From the NCBI RefSeq assembly GCF_900168065.1, contig NZ_FUZZ01000002.1, forward strand, positions 496,001-560,000: DNA of 64,000 nucleotides. The letters run 5' to 3'. Shown in pieces: positions 25,917 to 34,654 of this stretch; within the stretch, counting starts at the first letter, position 1, and the number at the start of each line of letters is the position of its first letter. The stretch is from Chitinophaga ginsengisegetis (lineage in GTDB: Bacteria > Bacteroidota > Bacteroidia > Chitinophagales > Chitinophagaceae). The notes under the pieces are model-generated. The model saw only the letters and a program-made list of their open reading frames with translations, ran no database searches and had not been told where the DNA came from. The position numbers were made by a program, and so were the translations under genes.

Positions 25917-25965
25917 AAAATAAGAAAGCCGTTCAGATATTCCTGAACGGCTTTCTTATTTTATG
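25917..25965. terminator. Bidirectional terminator between the two S41 protease genes
   Basis: A perfect 20-bp stem (25917-25936/25943-25962) with loop ATATTC, flanked by A and T tracts. It serves both convergent genes. Confidence 0.9.
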
Positions 25966-25989
25966 TTAGTAAGAAGATGATCTCTTCTC

Positions 25990-28110
25990 TTACTGATTCT
26001 TACGCTGCATCTTAGGCAATGACTGAACGATCAGGTCATTCATTACGTTCACTGCTTCATCGAGATAGATGTCTTTGGTTCTGATCCTGATCCAGTCCTT
26101 GTTACGGGCTATCTTGGAAGAATCGTTGCCAAATTTCTCCATATCAGATTTGATGTTTATGATATTGAGTTCTTTTACTTTATCATTTACTGCATCATAT
26201 TTTTTGAGTGCAGCGGTATTTGTTTTCTGTTCTGTTTTATACGTCTGCAGGTTCAGGGAATAAGTTTCCTGTTTTTCCAGTTTCTTTAAAGTGTTCAGGT
26301 TTTCGTTGAGCAATTTGAAAGCTGCGCTGGAAGCCATTCTTTTTTCGCTGTTCTTTTTCAGAGATTCTGCATTTACCGGGTTATACCATGCGGTGAAGCT
26401 TGCGCGGGGGATTTCATCCCATGCCAGTGCATCGGAATCTTTACGTTCAGCTACTTCGTAGTATGGATCAGGCAATACAATATCTGAAGCCACGCCTTTC
26501 AGCTGGGTAGAACCGCCATTGGCGCGGTAAAATTTCTGCTGGGTAAGTTTCAGTGCGCCGAGGCTGCCACCGTCTTTTACCGGGTAGAAATCATCCAGGT
26601 TGAAGAGACGCTGTACAGTGCCTTTACCAAATGTTTGGGTGCTGCCGATGATTACTGCGCGTTTGTAGTCCTGCATGGCTGCGGCCATAATTTCAGAAGC
26701 GGAAGCGCTGTATTCATTTACCATGATAGCCAGTGGTCCTTCGTATTGTACATTCTTATCGCGGTCGCGCAGTACTACAGCATCGCCACCACGGGAGCGT
26801 ACCTGTACCACGGGGCCTTCCGGAATGAACAGGCCGGCCATCTGCACTACATCCTGGAGGGAGCCGCCGCCGTTGAAGCGGAGATCAAGGATAATGCCTT
26901 CCACATTTTCTGCTTTCAGCTTAGCTACTTCTTTGGCAACGTCTTCCGCGCTGCGGGCGCCGTTACGGTCGTTGAAGTCGGCATAGAATTCCGGCAGGTA
27001 GATGTAGCCTATTTTATGTTGTCCGTTGATGATCGCTGATTTGGCGAATGTTTCTTCGGTTACAATTTCATCACGGATGATGGTGATATCTTTAGTGGTA
27101 CCGTCCACGCTTCTTACAGTCAGTTTAACAGGAGTACCTTTTTTACCACGGATCAGTTTCACCGCATCTTCTACGGGGTAACCGGTAATATCCACTGGTT
27201 CAGTATTTCCCTGTGCTACTTTCTGGATCACGTCGTTGGCTTTCAGTTGTCCCTGTTTCCAGCTTGGACTTCCGGTAACGATGCTTACCACGCGGATTTT
27301 GTCGCCTTCTTCTTTCAGCTGTGCGCCGATACCAAAGAATTTACCGGCCATCTGTTCTTCGAACGCGCGTTTTTCATCCGGCGGGAAGTAGTCGGTATGC
27401 GGATCCATGGTAGTGGTGATCGCATTTACGTAGAGGTTAAAGCGGTCATTATCGTTCTGCCTGTTTTTCAGACGTTCAAAATAACGGTCGTACAGTTGTT
27501 TCACCTTTACGCGTGCTTCTGCTTCCAGTTCCACATCGGTTTTGGTTTTAATACTGTCTTTCCCTTTATCTTTTTCTCTCATTTCCTGGAGATCGGTCAG
27601 TTTTTCCAGCGTACGATATTTCAATACTTTGCGCCAGGCTTCTTTACGGGCATTTTCATCTGCAGGAAAATCCACTTTATCCGGGTCCAGTGTTACCTTT
27701 TCATCTACGGTGAAATCAAAAGGTTTGGACAGGATTTCAGGGTAGATCGCTGCTGCTTCAGCCACCCGTTGTTTGATCAGGGTGTTGATGCTGCGGAAAC
27801 AGTCGATCGGTGCCCCTTTCAGTTCATCATCAATATGAACGGCGAGGGGCATAAGTTTATCCACATCTGTTTTCAGGAAAAATTTCTTTTCCGTATCCAG
27901 GCTACGCAGGTATTTATTAAAAACTTCGGTGGAGAATTTGTCATCTATTGCTTTGGGTTGGTAATGCCCTTCTTTCAGCATCTGCCCCACCAGGTTCATG
28001 ATCACCTCATAACGACCCGGAGGATCGTCATTATGTCCGAGCTTATTAAAAGCCAACACGCCTGCGGAGATGCTAAGCAGCACAACCGGTATAATCACTT
28101 TCAGTCTCAT
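25990..28110 (-). CDS. prc: Tail-specific protease, Prc-like (S41)
   Basis: A 706-residue periplasmic protease related to E. coli Prc/Tsp, which degrades or trims envelope proteins from their C-termini. It has a signal peptide (1-21), an N-terminal helical domain (about 30-235), a PDZ domain (about 240-335), and the catalytic core with S470 in YSASASE and K496 in TFGKG. A C-terminal helical domain (about 560-700) completes the Prc architecture. The upstream gap holds a candidate promoter and an 11-bp repeat array. Confidence 0.94.
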   Translation of the reverse strand: MRLKVIIPVVLLSISAGVLAFNKLGHNDDPPGRYEVIMNLVGQMLKEGHYQPKAIDDKFSTEVFNKYLRSLDTEKKFFLKTDVDKLMPLAVHIDDELKGAPIDCFRSINTLIKQRVAEAAAIYPEILSKPFDFTVDEKVTLDPDKVDFPADENARKEAWRKVLKYRTLEKLTDLQEMREKDKGKDSIKTKTDVELEAEARVKVKQLYDRYFERLKNRQNDNDRFNLYVNAITTTMDPHTDYFPPDEKRAFEEQMAGKFFGIGAQLKEEGDKIRVVSIVTGSPSWKQGQLKANDVIQKVAQGNTEPVDITGYPVEDAVKLIRGKKGTPVKLTVRSVDGTTKDITIIRDEIVTEETFAKSAIINGQHKIGYIYLPEFYADFNDRNGARSAEDVAKEVAKLKAENVEGIILDLRFNGGGSLQDVVQMAGLFIPEGPVVQVRSRGGDAVVLRDRDKNVQYEGPLAIMVNEYSASASEIMAAAMQDYKRAVIIGSTQTFGKGTVQRLFNLDDFYPVKDGGSLGALKLTQQKFYRANGGSTQLKGVASDIVLPDPYYEVAERKDSDALAWDEIPRASFTAWYNPVNAESLKKNSEKRMASSAAFKLLNENLNTLKKLEKQETYSLNLQTYKTEQKTNTAALKKYDAVNDKVKELNIINIKSDMEKFGNDSSKIARNKDWIRIRTKDIYLDEAVNVMNDLIVQSLPKMQRKNQ

Positions 28111-28143
28111 ATGTATCTCAATTGAACTTAAACGTTGTCAAAT

Positions 28144-28178
28144 CAAATATAAAATAAAATCACCCGTCGGTCGTGCAA
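28144..28178 (-). promoter_or_regulatory. Candidate promoter of prc
   Basis: On the minus strand: TTG (28178-28176), 24 nt, TATATTTG (28151-28144). The -7 box is perfect and the spacer is 1 nt longer than usual. It lies 33 bp before the ATG. Confidence 0.45.
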
Positions 28179-28297
28179 TTTATTTCCTTTTAACAAAAAA
28201 TTGGGCCAAACGGGCACCAGGCGAGATACATGGCTGAAAAGCGTTGTTTTTCCCGCCCGCTACAGTACCTGTGAGGGTGTGGTTACCGGCTGTCGAC

Positions 28298-28330
28298 GTA
28301 TCCACGAAGTATCTACGAAGCATCCACGAA
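28298..28330. repeat. 11-bp tandem repeat array, three units
   Basis: GTATCCACGAA, GTATCTACGAA and GCATCCACGAA follow without gaps. The reverse complement TTCGTGGATAC differs by one base from the TTCTTGGATAC unit at the start of the array at 4266-4430, so both belong to one repeat family in opposite orientations. Confidence 0.85.
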
Positions 28331-28385
28331 GGAACCCCGCCTGAAAGGTGGACCTGAAGTAAACGATTAAGGTGGCTGGAATGTT

Positions 28386-29615
28386 TTATTCTTTCACCAG
28401 CTTATACACCGCTCCTTTAAATCCGCTGCTGCCGGAAGTGCTGGCAAGCATATATAATTCGCCCTGTTCATCCTCTCCCCAGCTGAGGATCTGGAGGTTA
28501 TCTGCCGGGCGACCGGTGAGTTCCAGCGGAGCGCTGGTCCATTTTTGCCCGTTGGGCGTGAGTACAAAGGCTTTCCCGTTATAATCGCCGAAAACATATA
28601 ATCCTTTCAGCGCCGGGATGGCGCTGCCGCGATATACATAACCACCGGTGATACTTATCCCCACATCGTGGCTGTATTCGTGGATAGGTGCAATCAATGC
28701 CGACTTGTCTGCACCCGCAGGCACGTTATAGTCATGAGTGCCTTCCAGGATCCGCCAGCCGTAGTTACCTCCTTTGGTAATGATGTCTACTTCTTCATAC
28801 TTATTCTGTCCTACGTCACCGGCAAAGAGCATCCTAGTGGTTTTATCAAAGGAAAAGCGCCAGGGGTTACGAAGGCCATAGGCCCATATTTCAGGCCGGG
28901 TGTCGGGCCGGTTAACGAAAGGATTATCCGGAGGGATAGAATAGGGTGTTCCATTGACATTTATTCTTAATATTTTACCCAGTAAAGTATTGAGGTTCTG
29001 GCCGTTGCCAATAGTGCCATGCTTATCACCGCCACCGCCGCCATCACCAAGCCCCACATAGAGGTAGCCATCGGGCCCAAACTGCAGCTGCCCGCCGTTA
29101 TGATTGGATTCCGGTTCATCCACTTCCAGTACAATCCTTTTGGAGGCGGTATTAGCCACATTTGGATTCCCTGCTGTGGTGGTAAACTCTACCAGGCGGC
29201 TGGTGTGATCGAAGCCGGATCTTTTAGCAGGCGAGCTATAGTACACATAAAACTTGTGATTCGATTTAAAATCGGGGTGAAAGGCCATCCCCAACAGCCC
29301 GCGTTCATCATATCCCGGATTTACGGAAATCATATCGCTGCTTACATCCAGGAAAGGGGTGGGAAGCAGCTTGTTTTGCTGCACGATCCATACTTTCCCT
29401 TCTTTCTGACAGAAAAATAACCTGCCGGTACCATCCCCGGGCACGGCCATATTTACCGGAGATATGAACTGGTCTGTTACCAGCTGCAGCTTCGCTTTCC
29501 GGGGCGCATTAGCCGGAGGCTCAGGACCATCATCATTGGAATTATTGCCCGCGCAGGCAAACTGTATGAATATGGCCGGTAATAAAGCCCGGAAAATAAG
29601 GGTATGTATTTCCAT
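28386..29615 (-). CDS. PQQ-dependent sugar dehydrogenase family lipoprotein (GSDH/YliI type)
   Basis: A 409-residue six-bladed beta-propeller of the soluble glucose/sorbosone dehydrogenase family. It would oxidise aldose sugars in the periplasm with PQQ, although PQQ supply is not shown here. The N-terminus is a lipoprotein signal (LLPAIFIQFAC, Cys near 21). Family segments are GLLGMAFHPDF, ESNHNGGQLQFGPDGYLYVGLGDG, LGKILRI and YGLRNPWRFSFD. Transcribed alone on the minus strand, upstream of prc. The substrate is unknown. Confidence 0.88.
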   Translation of the reverse strand: MEIHTLIFRALLPAIFIQFACAGNNSNDDGPEPPANAPRKAKLQLVTDQFISPVNMAVPGDGTGRLFFCQKEGKVWIVQQNKLLPTPFLDVSSDMISVNPGYDERGLLGMAFHPDFKSNHKFYVYYSSPAKRSGFDHTSRLVEFTTTAGNPNVANTASKRIVLEVDEPESNHNGGQLQFGPDGYLYVGLGDGGGGGDKHGTIGNGQNLNTLLGKILRINVNGTPYSIPPDNPFVNRPDTRPEIWAYGLRNPWRFSFDKTTRMLFAGDVGQNKYEEVDIITKGGNYGWRILEGTHDYNVPAGADKSALIAPIHEYSHDVGISITGGYVYRGSAIPALKGLYVFGDYNGKAFVLTPNGQKWTSAPLELTGRPADNLQILSWGEDEQGELYMLASTSGSSGFKGAVYKLVKE

Positions 29616-29756
29616 AGAACTGCGGTATTAATGCAGAATAAATATAACCCAGAAAGCCGAAAGGAAGAAGTGATTGTGGTGAGCGGTGAAGCGGATTGCC
29701 TGATATTCTGCCGTCGCCGTTTCTGATTTTTGTACCTTCGCAAAAAACTCATCAGG

Positions 29757-31013
29757 TTGGACACTACGGCACCGAAAAAGAACGACCCATACGCTTCGCT
29801 ACGCTTTCCGGAATTCAATTATTACCTGGTAATCCGCTTTGCGCTTGTATTTGCGCTGGCCATGCAATTTGCCATTATAGAATGGAAAGTATATGAAATT
29901 TCAAAAGATCCCTTCTCACTGGGATTGATAGGTTTGGCAGAAGTAATTCCTGCCGTGTTGCTGGCGCCGTTTGCCGGGCATATGGTAGACAAACGTGAGA
30001 AGCGGGGCATGCTCCTCTATTGTGTGATTGCTTATCTTTTTATCAGCTCGGGGTTATTCCTGTTAACCTGGGACCGTGCAGTGGCGGGCGTTTCAAAGCA
30101 CTGGGTGCTTAACCTCATTTACCTGCTGGTTTTCCTGGGCGGCATTGTGCGGGCCTATACAAGTCCTTCTAACTTTACCCTGATGTCGCTGCTGGTGCCG
30201 CGTGAATTATACGCCAACGCCTCTACGTGGAGCAGTTCTGCGTGGCAGATAGGCGGTGTGCTGGGACCTGCACTGGGCGGGCTTTTCATTCACTGGTTCG
30301 GGGTACACTGGTCGATGTTGATGGTAGTATTTATTTTCCTGGCGCCCTTATACAGTTTGCTGAAGATAAAGCCCAAGCCGGTTTATTATAAACCGAAGGG
30401 CGAGAGTTTTGTGACGGGTCTTACTGAAGGAATGCGGTTTGTATGGAAAACCAAAGTGGTATTGAATGCGATGGCGCTTGATATGTTTGCAGTATTGTTT
30501 GGCGGTGCGGTAGCGATGTTACCGGCATTTGCCACAGATGTACTGCATGTGGGTTCCCTGGGTTATGGATTGCTGCGTTCCGCCCCTGCGGTGGGTGCGT
30601 TGGTCACCATGTTTATACTGGCCCATAAGCCATTGGTGAACAAACCGGGTATCAAGCTGCTGGCGGCGGTATTCGGCTTTGGTTTAACCATTATATTGTT
30701 TGGTCTTTCCACGAGCTTTTACCTGTCGATGTTTGCGCTGCTGATCAGTGGCGCGCTGGATGGTATCAGTGTAATCATACGGCAAACGATCCTGCAGTTA
30801 AAAACGCCGGACGATATGCGCGGGCGGGTAGCATCAGTAAGTTCCATGTTTGTGGGTTCTTCCAATGAACTGGGGGCCTTTGAAAGCGGTTTTATGGCCA
30901 GGGCAATGGGTTTGGTGCCGTCGGTGGTATTTGGAGGATGTGTTACGCTGGGCGTGGTGATCACCACTTATATTATTTCACCGGCTATGCGCAAGCTGGA
31001 TCTGAAGCCTTAG
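29757..31013 (+). CDS. Major facilitator superfamily transporter
   Basis: An MFS carrier of 12 predicted helices, about 418 residues. The conserved loop 2-3 motif appears as GHMVDKREKRG (about 64-74), and the layout resembles EntS/DitE-type exporters with a long central loop near 195-210. The start is uncertain: the frame has no early ATG. I choose the TTG at 29757, which follows AGG and gives LDTTAPKKNDPYASLRF; a TTG at 29730 overlaps a promoter-like TACCTTCG (29732-29739). The substrate is unknown. Confidence 0.85.
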   Translation: MDTTAPKKNDPYASLRFPEFNYYLVIRFALVFALAMQFAIIEWKVYEISKDPFSLGLIGLAEVIPAVLLAPFAGHMVDKREKRGMLLYCVIAYLFISSGLFLLTWDRAVAGVSKHWVLNLIYLLVFLGGIVRAYTSPSNFTLMSLLVPRELYANASTWSSSAWQIGGVLGPALGGLFIHWFGVHWSMLMVVFIFLAPLYSLLKIKPKPVYYKPKGESFVTGLTEGMRFVWKTKVVLNAMALDMFAVLFGGAVAMLPAFATDVLHVGSLGYGLLRSAPAVGALVTMFILAHKPLVNKPGIKLLAAVFGFGLTIILFGLSTSFYLSMFALLISGALDGISVIIRQTILQLKTPDDMRGRVASVSSMFVGSSNELGAFESGFMARAMGLVPSVVFGGCVTLGVVITTYIISPAMRKLDLKP

Positions 31014-31053
31014 CAGGCGGCGGTTAGCCTTTAACAGCGCCAACCGCCTTTAC

Positions 31054-31548
31054 CTATAAATCCATCTTTTCTTTTAACTTTTCCAGCACATAATAAACAG
31101 CCGGGCAAACGGTGCTGTTTTCGTAGGTGATCTTCGGGCGTTTAAAAAAGTCGTAACTGTCTGTGTAGGGATAGTTGGCGCAATCGCCGGGGCGTACATC
31201 ATAGATGCCGCAGTAGTTGTCGGCGCCCAGGAAGGGGCACGGCGTGAACTTCACCACATAGTCTTCATCCTTATCAAGCCGGAGATAAGTTTCAATGAAA
31301 TCACCTTCCTTCATGCCCAGGTGCTTTGAGATGCGCCTGATATCGGGCCCTTTAAAACGGGGGCTGATGGTTTTGCAGCAGTTACCGCACTGGAGGCAGT
31401 CGATTTTACTGAATGCTTCCTCATGCAGATCCGGCAACAGCTTCTCCACTCCTTTTCCACGGCGGGTTTGCAGTTTTGCGAGGAACTGTTTATTCGCTTT
31501 TTGCTTATCCTGGGCCTTCTGTTCCCAGTCTTCTAATATTTTGCTCAT
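31054..31548 (-). CDS. YkgJ-family cysteine cluster protein
   Basis: A 164-residue protein with an N-terminal charged helix (1-40) and a zinc or iron-sulfur chelating domain: CLQCGNCC near 51-58, then CPFLGADNYCGIY and RPGDCANYP, with a last cysteine in STVCPAVYY. This fits the CxxCxxCC YkgJ family, whose function is poorly defined. I start at the ATG 31546-31548. A consensus promoter ends only about 7 bp upstream of this ATG, so the mRNA is predicted to be nearly leaderless. Confidence 0.85.
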   Translation of the reverse strand: MSKILEDWEQKAQDKQKANKQFLAKLQTRRGKGVEKLLPDLHEEAFSKIDCLQCGNCCKTISPRFKGPDIRRISKHLGMKEGDFIETYLRLDKDEDYVVKFTPCPFLGADNYCGIYDVRPGDCANYPYTDSYDFFKRPKITYENSTVCPAVYYVLEKLKEKMDL

Positions 31549-31554
31549 TTGGTG

Positions 31555-31582
31555 CAAAGATAGGTAAATAGTCTGTGGACAA
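31555..31582 (-). promoter_or_regulatory. Promoter of the YkgJ-family gene, almost no 5' leader
   Basis: On the minus strand: TTG (31582-31580), 17 nt, TATCTTTG (31562-31555). The start codon begins at 31548, so the transcript should start within a few bases of the ATG. Confidence 0.6.
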
Positions 31583-31650
31583 AATTATGACATATACACC
31601 CATCCCTGAAGTATCATTTATCACTGTTTTCCCCCGCCAGTATTGATTGT

Positions 31651-31681
31651 TTGGCCGTTGCTTAAAATCTGCATAGCTTTG
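31651..31681 (+). promoter_or_regulatory. Bacteroidota-type promoter of gcvP
   Basis: TTG (31651-31653), 20 nt, TAGCTTTG (31674-31681), then CG. Full consensus match 31 bp before the ATG. No glycine riboswitch is visible. Confidence 0.75.
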
Positions 31682-31712
31682 CGCATTCTATTTCAAATTA
31701 CCTGCTTACATC

Positions 31713-34574
31713 ATGAATCTTTTTGATATTCAACAAAATGAATTCGTGCACCGTCACATAGGGCCGAATGAAAGAGAGACCAACCAGATGCTGGAAACCA
31801 TCGGGGCCTCCAACCTGGACCAGCTGATCAGCAAAACCGTTCCGGGCGCCATCCGTATGCAACAGCCACTGGCTATTCCTGCAGCGATGAGTGAAAGTGA
31901 TTATCTCCGTCATCTGAAGGACATATCACTGAAAAACAAAGTATACCGCAACTATATTGGCCAGGGTTATTTTGATACGATTACACCAAGTGTTATTCTG
32001 CGTAATGTATTTGAGAATCCAGGATGGTATACCCAGTATACGCCGTACCAGGCAGAAATTTCCCAGGGCCGCCTGGAAAGCCTGCTGAACTACCAGACAA
32101 TGGTATGTGATCTGACAGGACTGCCAATTGCCAATGCTTCCCTGCTGGATGAAGCCACTGCCGCAGCAGAAGCCATGACCATGTTCTTCAATGCGCTGAA
32201 TAAGGATCATGACCATGTAACCAGACCTAAATTTTTTGTAGATAACAACGTATATCCGCAAACGCTGGATGTAATTTATACCCGCGCTACCCCGCTTCAC
32301 ATTGAAGTAGTGACAGGCGATTACAAAACTGCTTCCTTCGACGAACTATACTTCGGTGCGCTGATCCAGTATCCCGACAACGTGGGTGCTGCAGCCGATT
32401 ACCGTGCTTTCATTGACCAGGTACACGCAGTGGGCGCATTTGTAGGTGTGGCAACAGACCTGCTGGCACTGACCCTGCTTACTTCCCCTGGCGACATGGG
32501 CGCTGATGCAGCCTTTGGTTCTGCACAACGCTTTGGTGTTCCATTGGGCTTTGGTGGTCCGCACGCTGCTTTCTTTGCAGTAAAAGACGATTTTAAACGT
32601 TCTATCCCCGGCCGTATCATCGGTGTGAGCATTGATGCCAATGGCGGCCGTGCACTGCGTATGGCACTGCAAACCCGTGAACAGCACATCAAACGTGAAA
32701 AAGCAACTTCCAATATCTGTACTGCACAGGCATTGCTGGCCAATATGGCCGCCATGTATGCTGTATATCATGGTCCGGAAGGGCTGAAAAATATTGCTAC
32801 CCGTATTTCCCTGCTCACCAATACACTGGCGGGTAAGCTGAAGGCTAAAGGTCTGAAGCTGGCGTCAGACAGCTTCTTCGATACTATCGTAGTTGAAGGC
32901 GCTGATGTAAAAGATGCTGCAGAAGCACTGGGTATCAACTTCCGTTACTTCGCCAATGGCAATGTGGGTATCTCTCTCGATGAAACCACTACCATTGCTG
33001 ATGTAAACGACATCCTGCACGTATTTGGCGCAGGTACTACAGATGCAGCAGCCGTTTCCGGTGGTACCACCGGTATCCCTGCCGATCTGCAACGTACTTC
33101 TCCTTACCTGCAATATCCTGTATTTAACAGCTATCACAGCGAATCGCTGATGATGCGTTACCTGAAGATGCTGGAAAACAAGGATCTTTCCCTGAATACT
33201 TCCATGATCTCCCTGGGTTCCTGCACCATGAAGCTGAATGCAGCTACCGAGATGATTCCTTTGAGCTGGGCACACTGGAGCAAAATGCATCCATTTGCAC
33301 CGAAAAACCAGGTAGGCGGCTATTTACAGATGGCTGAAGAACTGGGAGAATACCTCAGCAAAATTACCGGCTTCGACGCATGCAGCCTGCAGCCTAACAG
33401 TGGTGCACAGGGTGAATACGCCGGCCTGCTGGTGATCCGCGAATACCAGAAGAGCAGAGGTGAAGGCCACCGTAATGTAATGCTGATCCCGATCAGTGCC
33501 CACGGTACCAACCCCGCATCTGCAGTAATGGCGGGCTTCAAGGTAGTGATTGTAAAAGCGCTGGAAAACGGCTACATCGATGTAGACGATCTGAAAGCAA
33601 AAGCAGCCACCTACAGTAAAGACCTCGCCGGTATCATGATCACTTATCCATCTACCTATGGTGTATATGAAGAAAGTGTAAAAGATATCTGCGCTACAAT
33701 ACACGAACACGGCGGACAGGTATATATGGACGGCGCCAACATGAACGCCCAGGTAGGTTTAACCGCACCCGGACTGATTGGCGCAGACGTTTGTCACCTG
33801 AACCTGCACAAAACTTTCGCTATTCCTCACGGTGGCGGCGGTCCCGGCATGGGCCCTATCTGCGTAGCAAAACACCTGGCGCCATTCCTGCCAGGACACG
33901 TTACACTGAATGATGGCAAGCCATCCAACGCCGTATCTGCAGCGCCATTTGGTTCTGCCAGCATCCTGCTGATCTCTTACGCTTACATCCGCATGCTTGG
34001 ATTCAATGGCGTTAAACAGGCGTCTGAATTTGCTATCCTGAATGCCAACTATATGAAGGCAAGACTGGAAAAAGCATATGACATCCTGTATACCGGTGTT
34101 AACGGTACCTGTGCGCATGAATTCATTGTGGACCTCCGTCCGTTTAAAGCAGCTGCCGGTATTGAAGCGGAAGATGTGGCCAAACGCCTGATGGATTATG
34201 GCTTCCACGCTCCTACCATGAGCTTCCCGGTTCCGGGCACTATCATGATTGAGCCTACTGAAAGTGAGGATAAAGGTGAGCTGGATCGCTTCTGCGATGC
34301 GCTGCTGGCTATCCGTGAAGAGATCCGTGCGGTAGAACTGGGTCAAAGCGATAAACAAAACAACGTACTGAAAAATGCACCGCATACCCAACAGGTGATC
34401 ACTGCCGATGAATGGACCCGTCCATACAGCCGTCAGCAGGCAGCATTCCCGCTGGAATATGTGAAGGCAAATAAATTCTGGCCTTCTGTAAGCCGTATCA
34501 ACAATACATTCGGCGACAGGAACCTGATCTGTACCTGCGAACCTGCAAGTGCATATGAGGAAGCAGCGGTATAA
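31713..34574 (+). CDS. gcvP: Glycine dehydrogenase (P protein of the glycine cleavage system)
   Basis: A 953-residue PLP enzyme decarboxylating glycine and passing the aminomethyl group to the H protein lipoate. It has the fused two-domain form; family signs are FVHRHIGPNE-like residues at 11-20, YTPYQAEISQGRLE and the PLP-binding K700 in HLNLHKTFAIPHGGGGPG. Full length and uninterrupted. It is transcribed alone; gcvT and gcvH are not adjacent. It has a consensus promoter and a strong terminator. Confidence 0.97.
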   Translation: MNLFDIQQNEFVHRHIGPNERETNQMLETIGASNLDQLISKTVPGAIRMQQPLAIPAAMSESDYLRHLKDISLKNKVYRNYIGQGYFDTITPSVILRNVFENPGWYTQYTPYQAEISQGRLESLLNYQTMVCDLTGLPIANASLLDEATAAAEAMTMFFNALNKDHDHVTRPKFFVDNNVYPQTLDVIYTRATPLHIEVVTGDYKTASFDELYFGALIQYPDNVGAAADYRAFIDQVHAVGAFVGVATDLLALTLLTSPGDMGADAAFGSAQRFGVPLGFGGPHAAFFAVKDDFKRSIPGRIIGVSIDANGGRALRMALQTREQHIKREKATSNICTAQALLANMAAMYAVYHGPEGLKNIATRISLLTNTLAGKLKAKGLKLASDSFFDTIVVEGADVKDAAEALGINFRYFANGNVGISLDETTTIADVNDILHVFGAGTTDAAAVSGGTTGIPADLQRTSPYLQYPVFNSYHSESLMMRYLKMLENKDLSLNTSMISLGSCTMKLNAATEMIPLSWAHWSKMHPFAPKNQVGGYLQMAEELGEYLSKITGFDACSLQPNSGAQGEYAGLLVIREYQKSRGEGHRNVMLIPISAHGTNPASAVMAGFKVVIVKALENGYIDVDDLKAKAATYSKDLAGIMITYPSTYGVYEESVKDICATIHEHGGQVYMDGANMNAQVGLTAPGLIGADVCHLNLHKTFAIPHGGGGPGMGPICVAKHLAPFLPGHVTLNDGKPSNAVSAAPFGSASILLISYAYIRMLGFNGVKQASEFAILNANYMKARLEKAYDILYTGVNGTCAHEFIVDLRPFKAAAGIEAEDVAKRLMDYGFHAPTMSFPVPGTIMIEPTESEDKGELDRFCDALLAIREEIRAVELGQSDKQNNVLKNAPHTQQVITADEWTRPYSRQQAAFPLEYVKANKFWPSVSRINNTFGDRNLICTCEPASAYEEAAV

Positions 34575-34592
34575 GCTGTTGGTTTAAATATT

Positions 34593-34639
34593 AAAAGAGA
34601 AGGGGATAGATGTTACGTCTATCCCCTTCTCTTTTTTTT
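34593..34639. terminator. Terminator between gcvP and the phosphodiesterase gene
   Basis: A perfect 18-bp stem (34593-34610/34618-34635) with a 7-nt loop and eight T. A tracts on the other side could also serve the convergent gene. Confidence 0.9.
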
Positions 34640-34654
34640 AAAGATAAATAACGG

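Noticed and set aside
31558..31712. Glycine riboswitch before gcvP
   Set aside because: The promoter lies 31 bp before the ATG, leaving no room for an aptamer.
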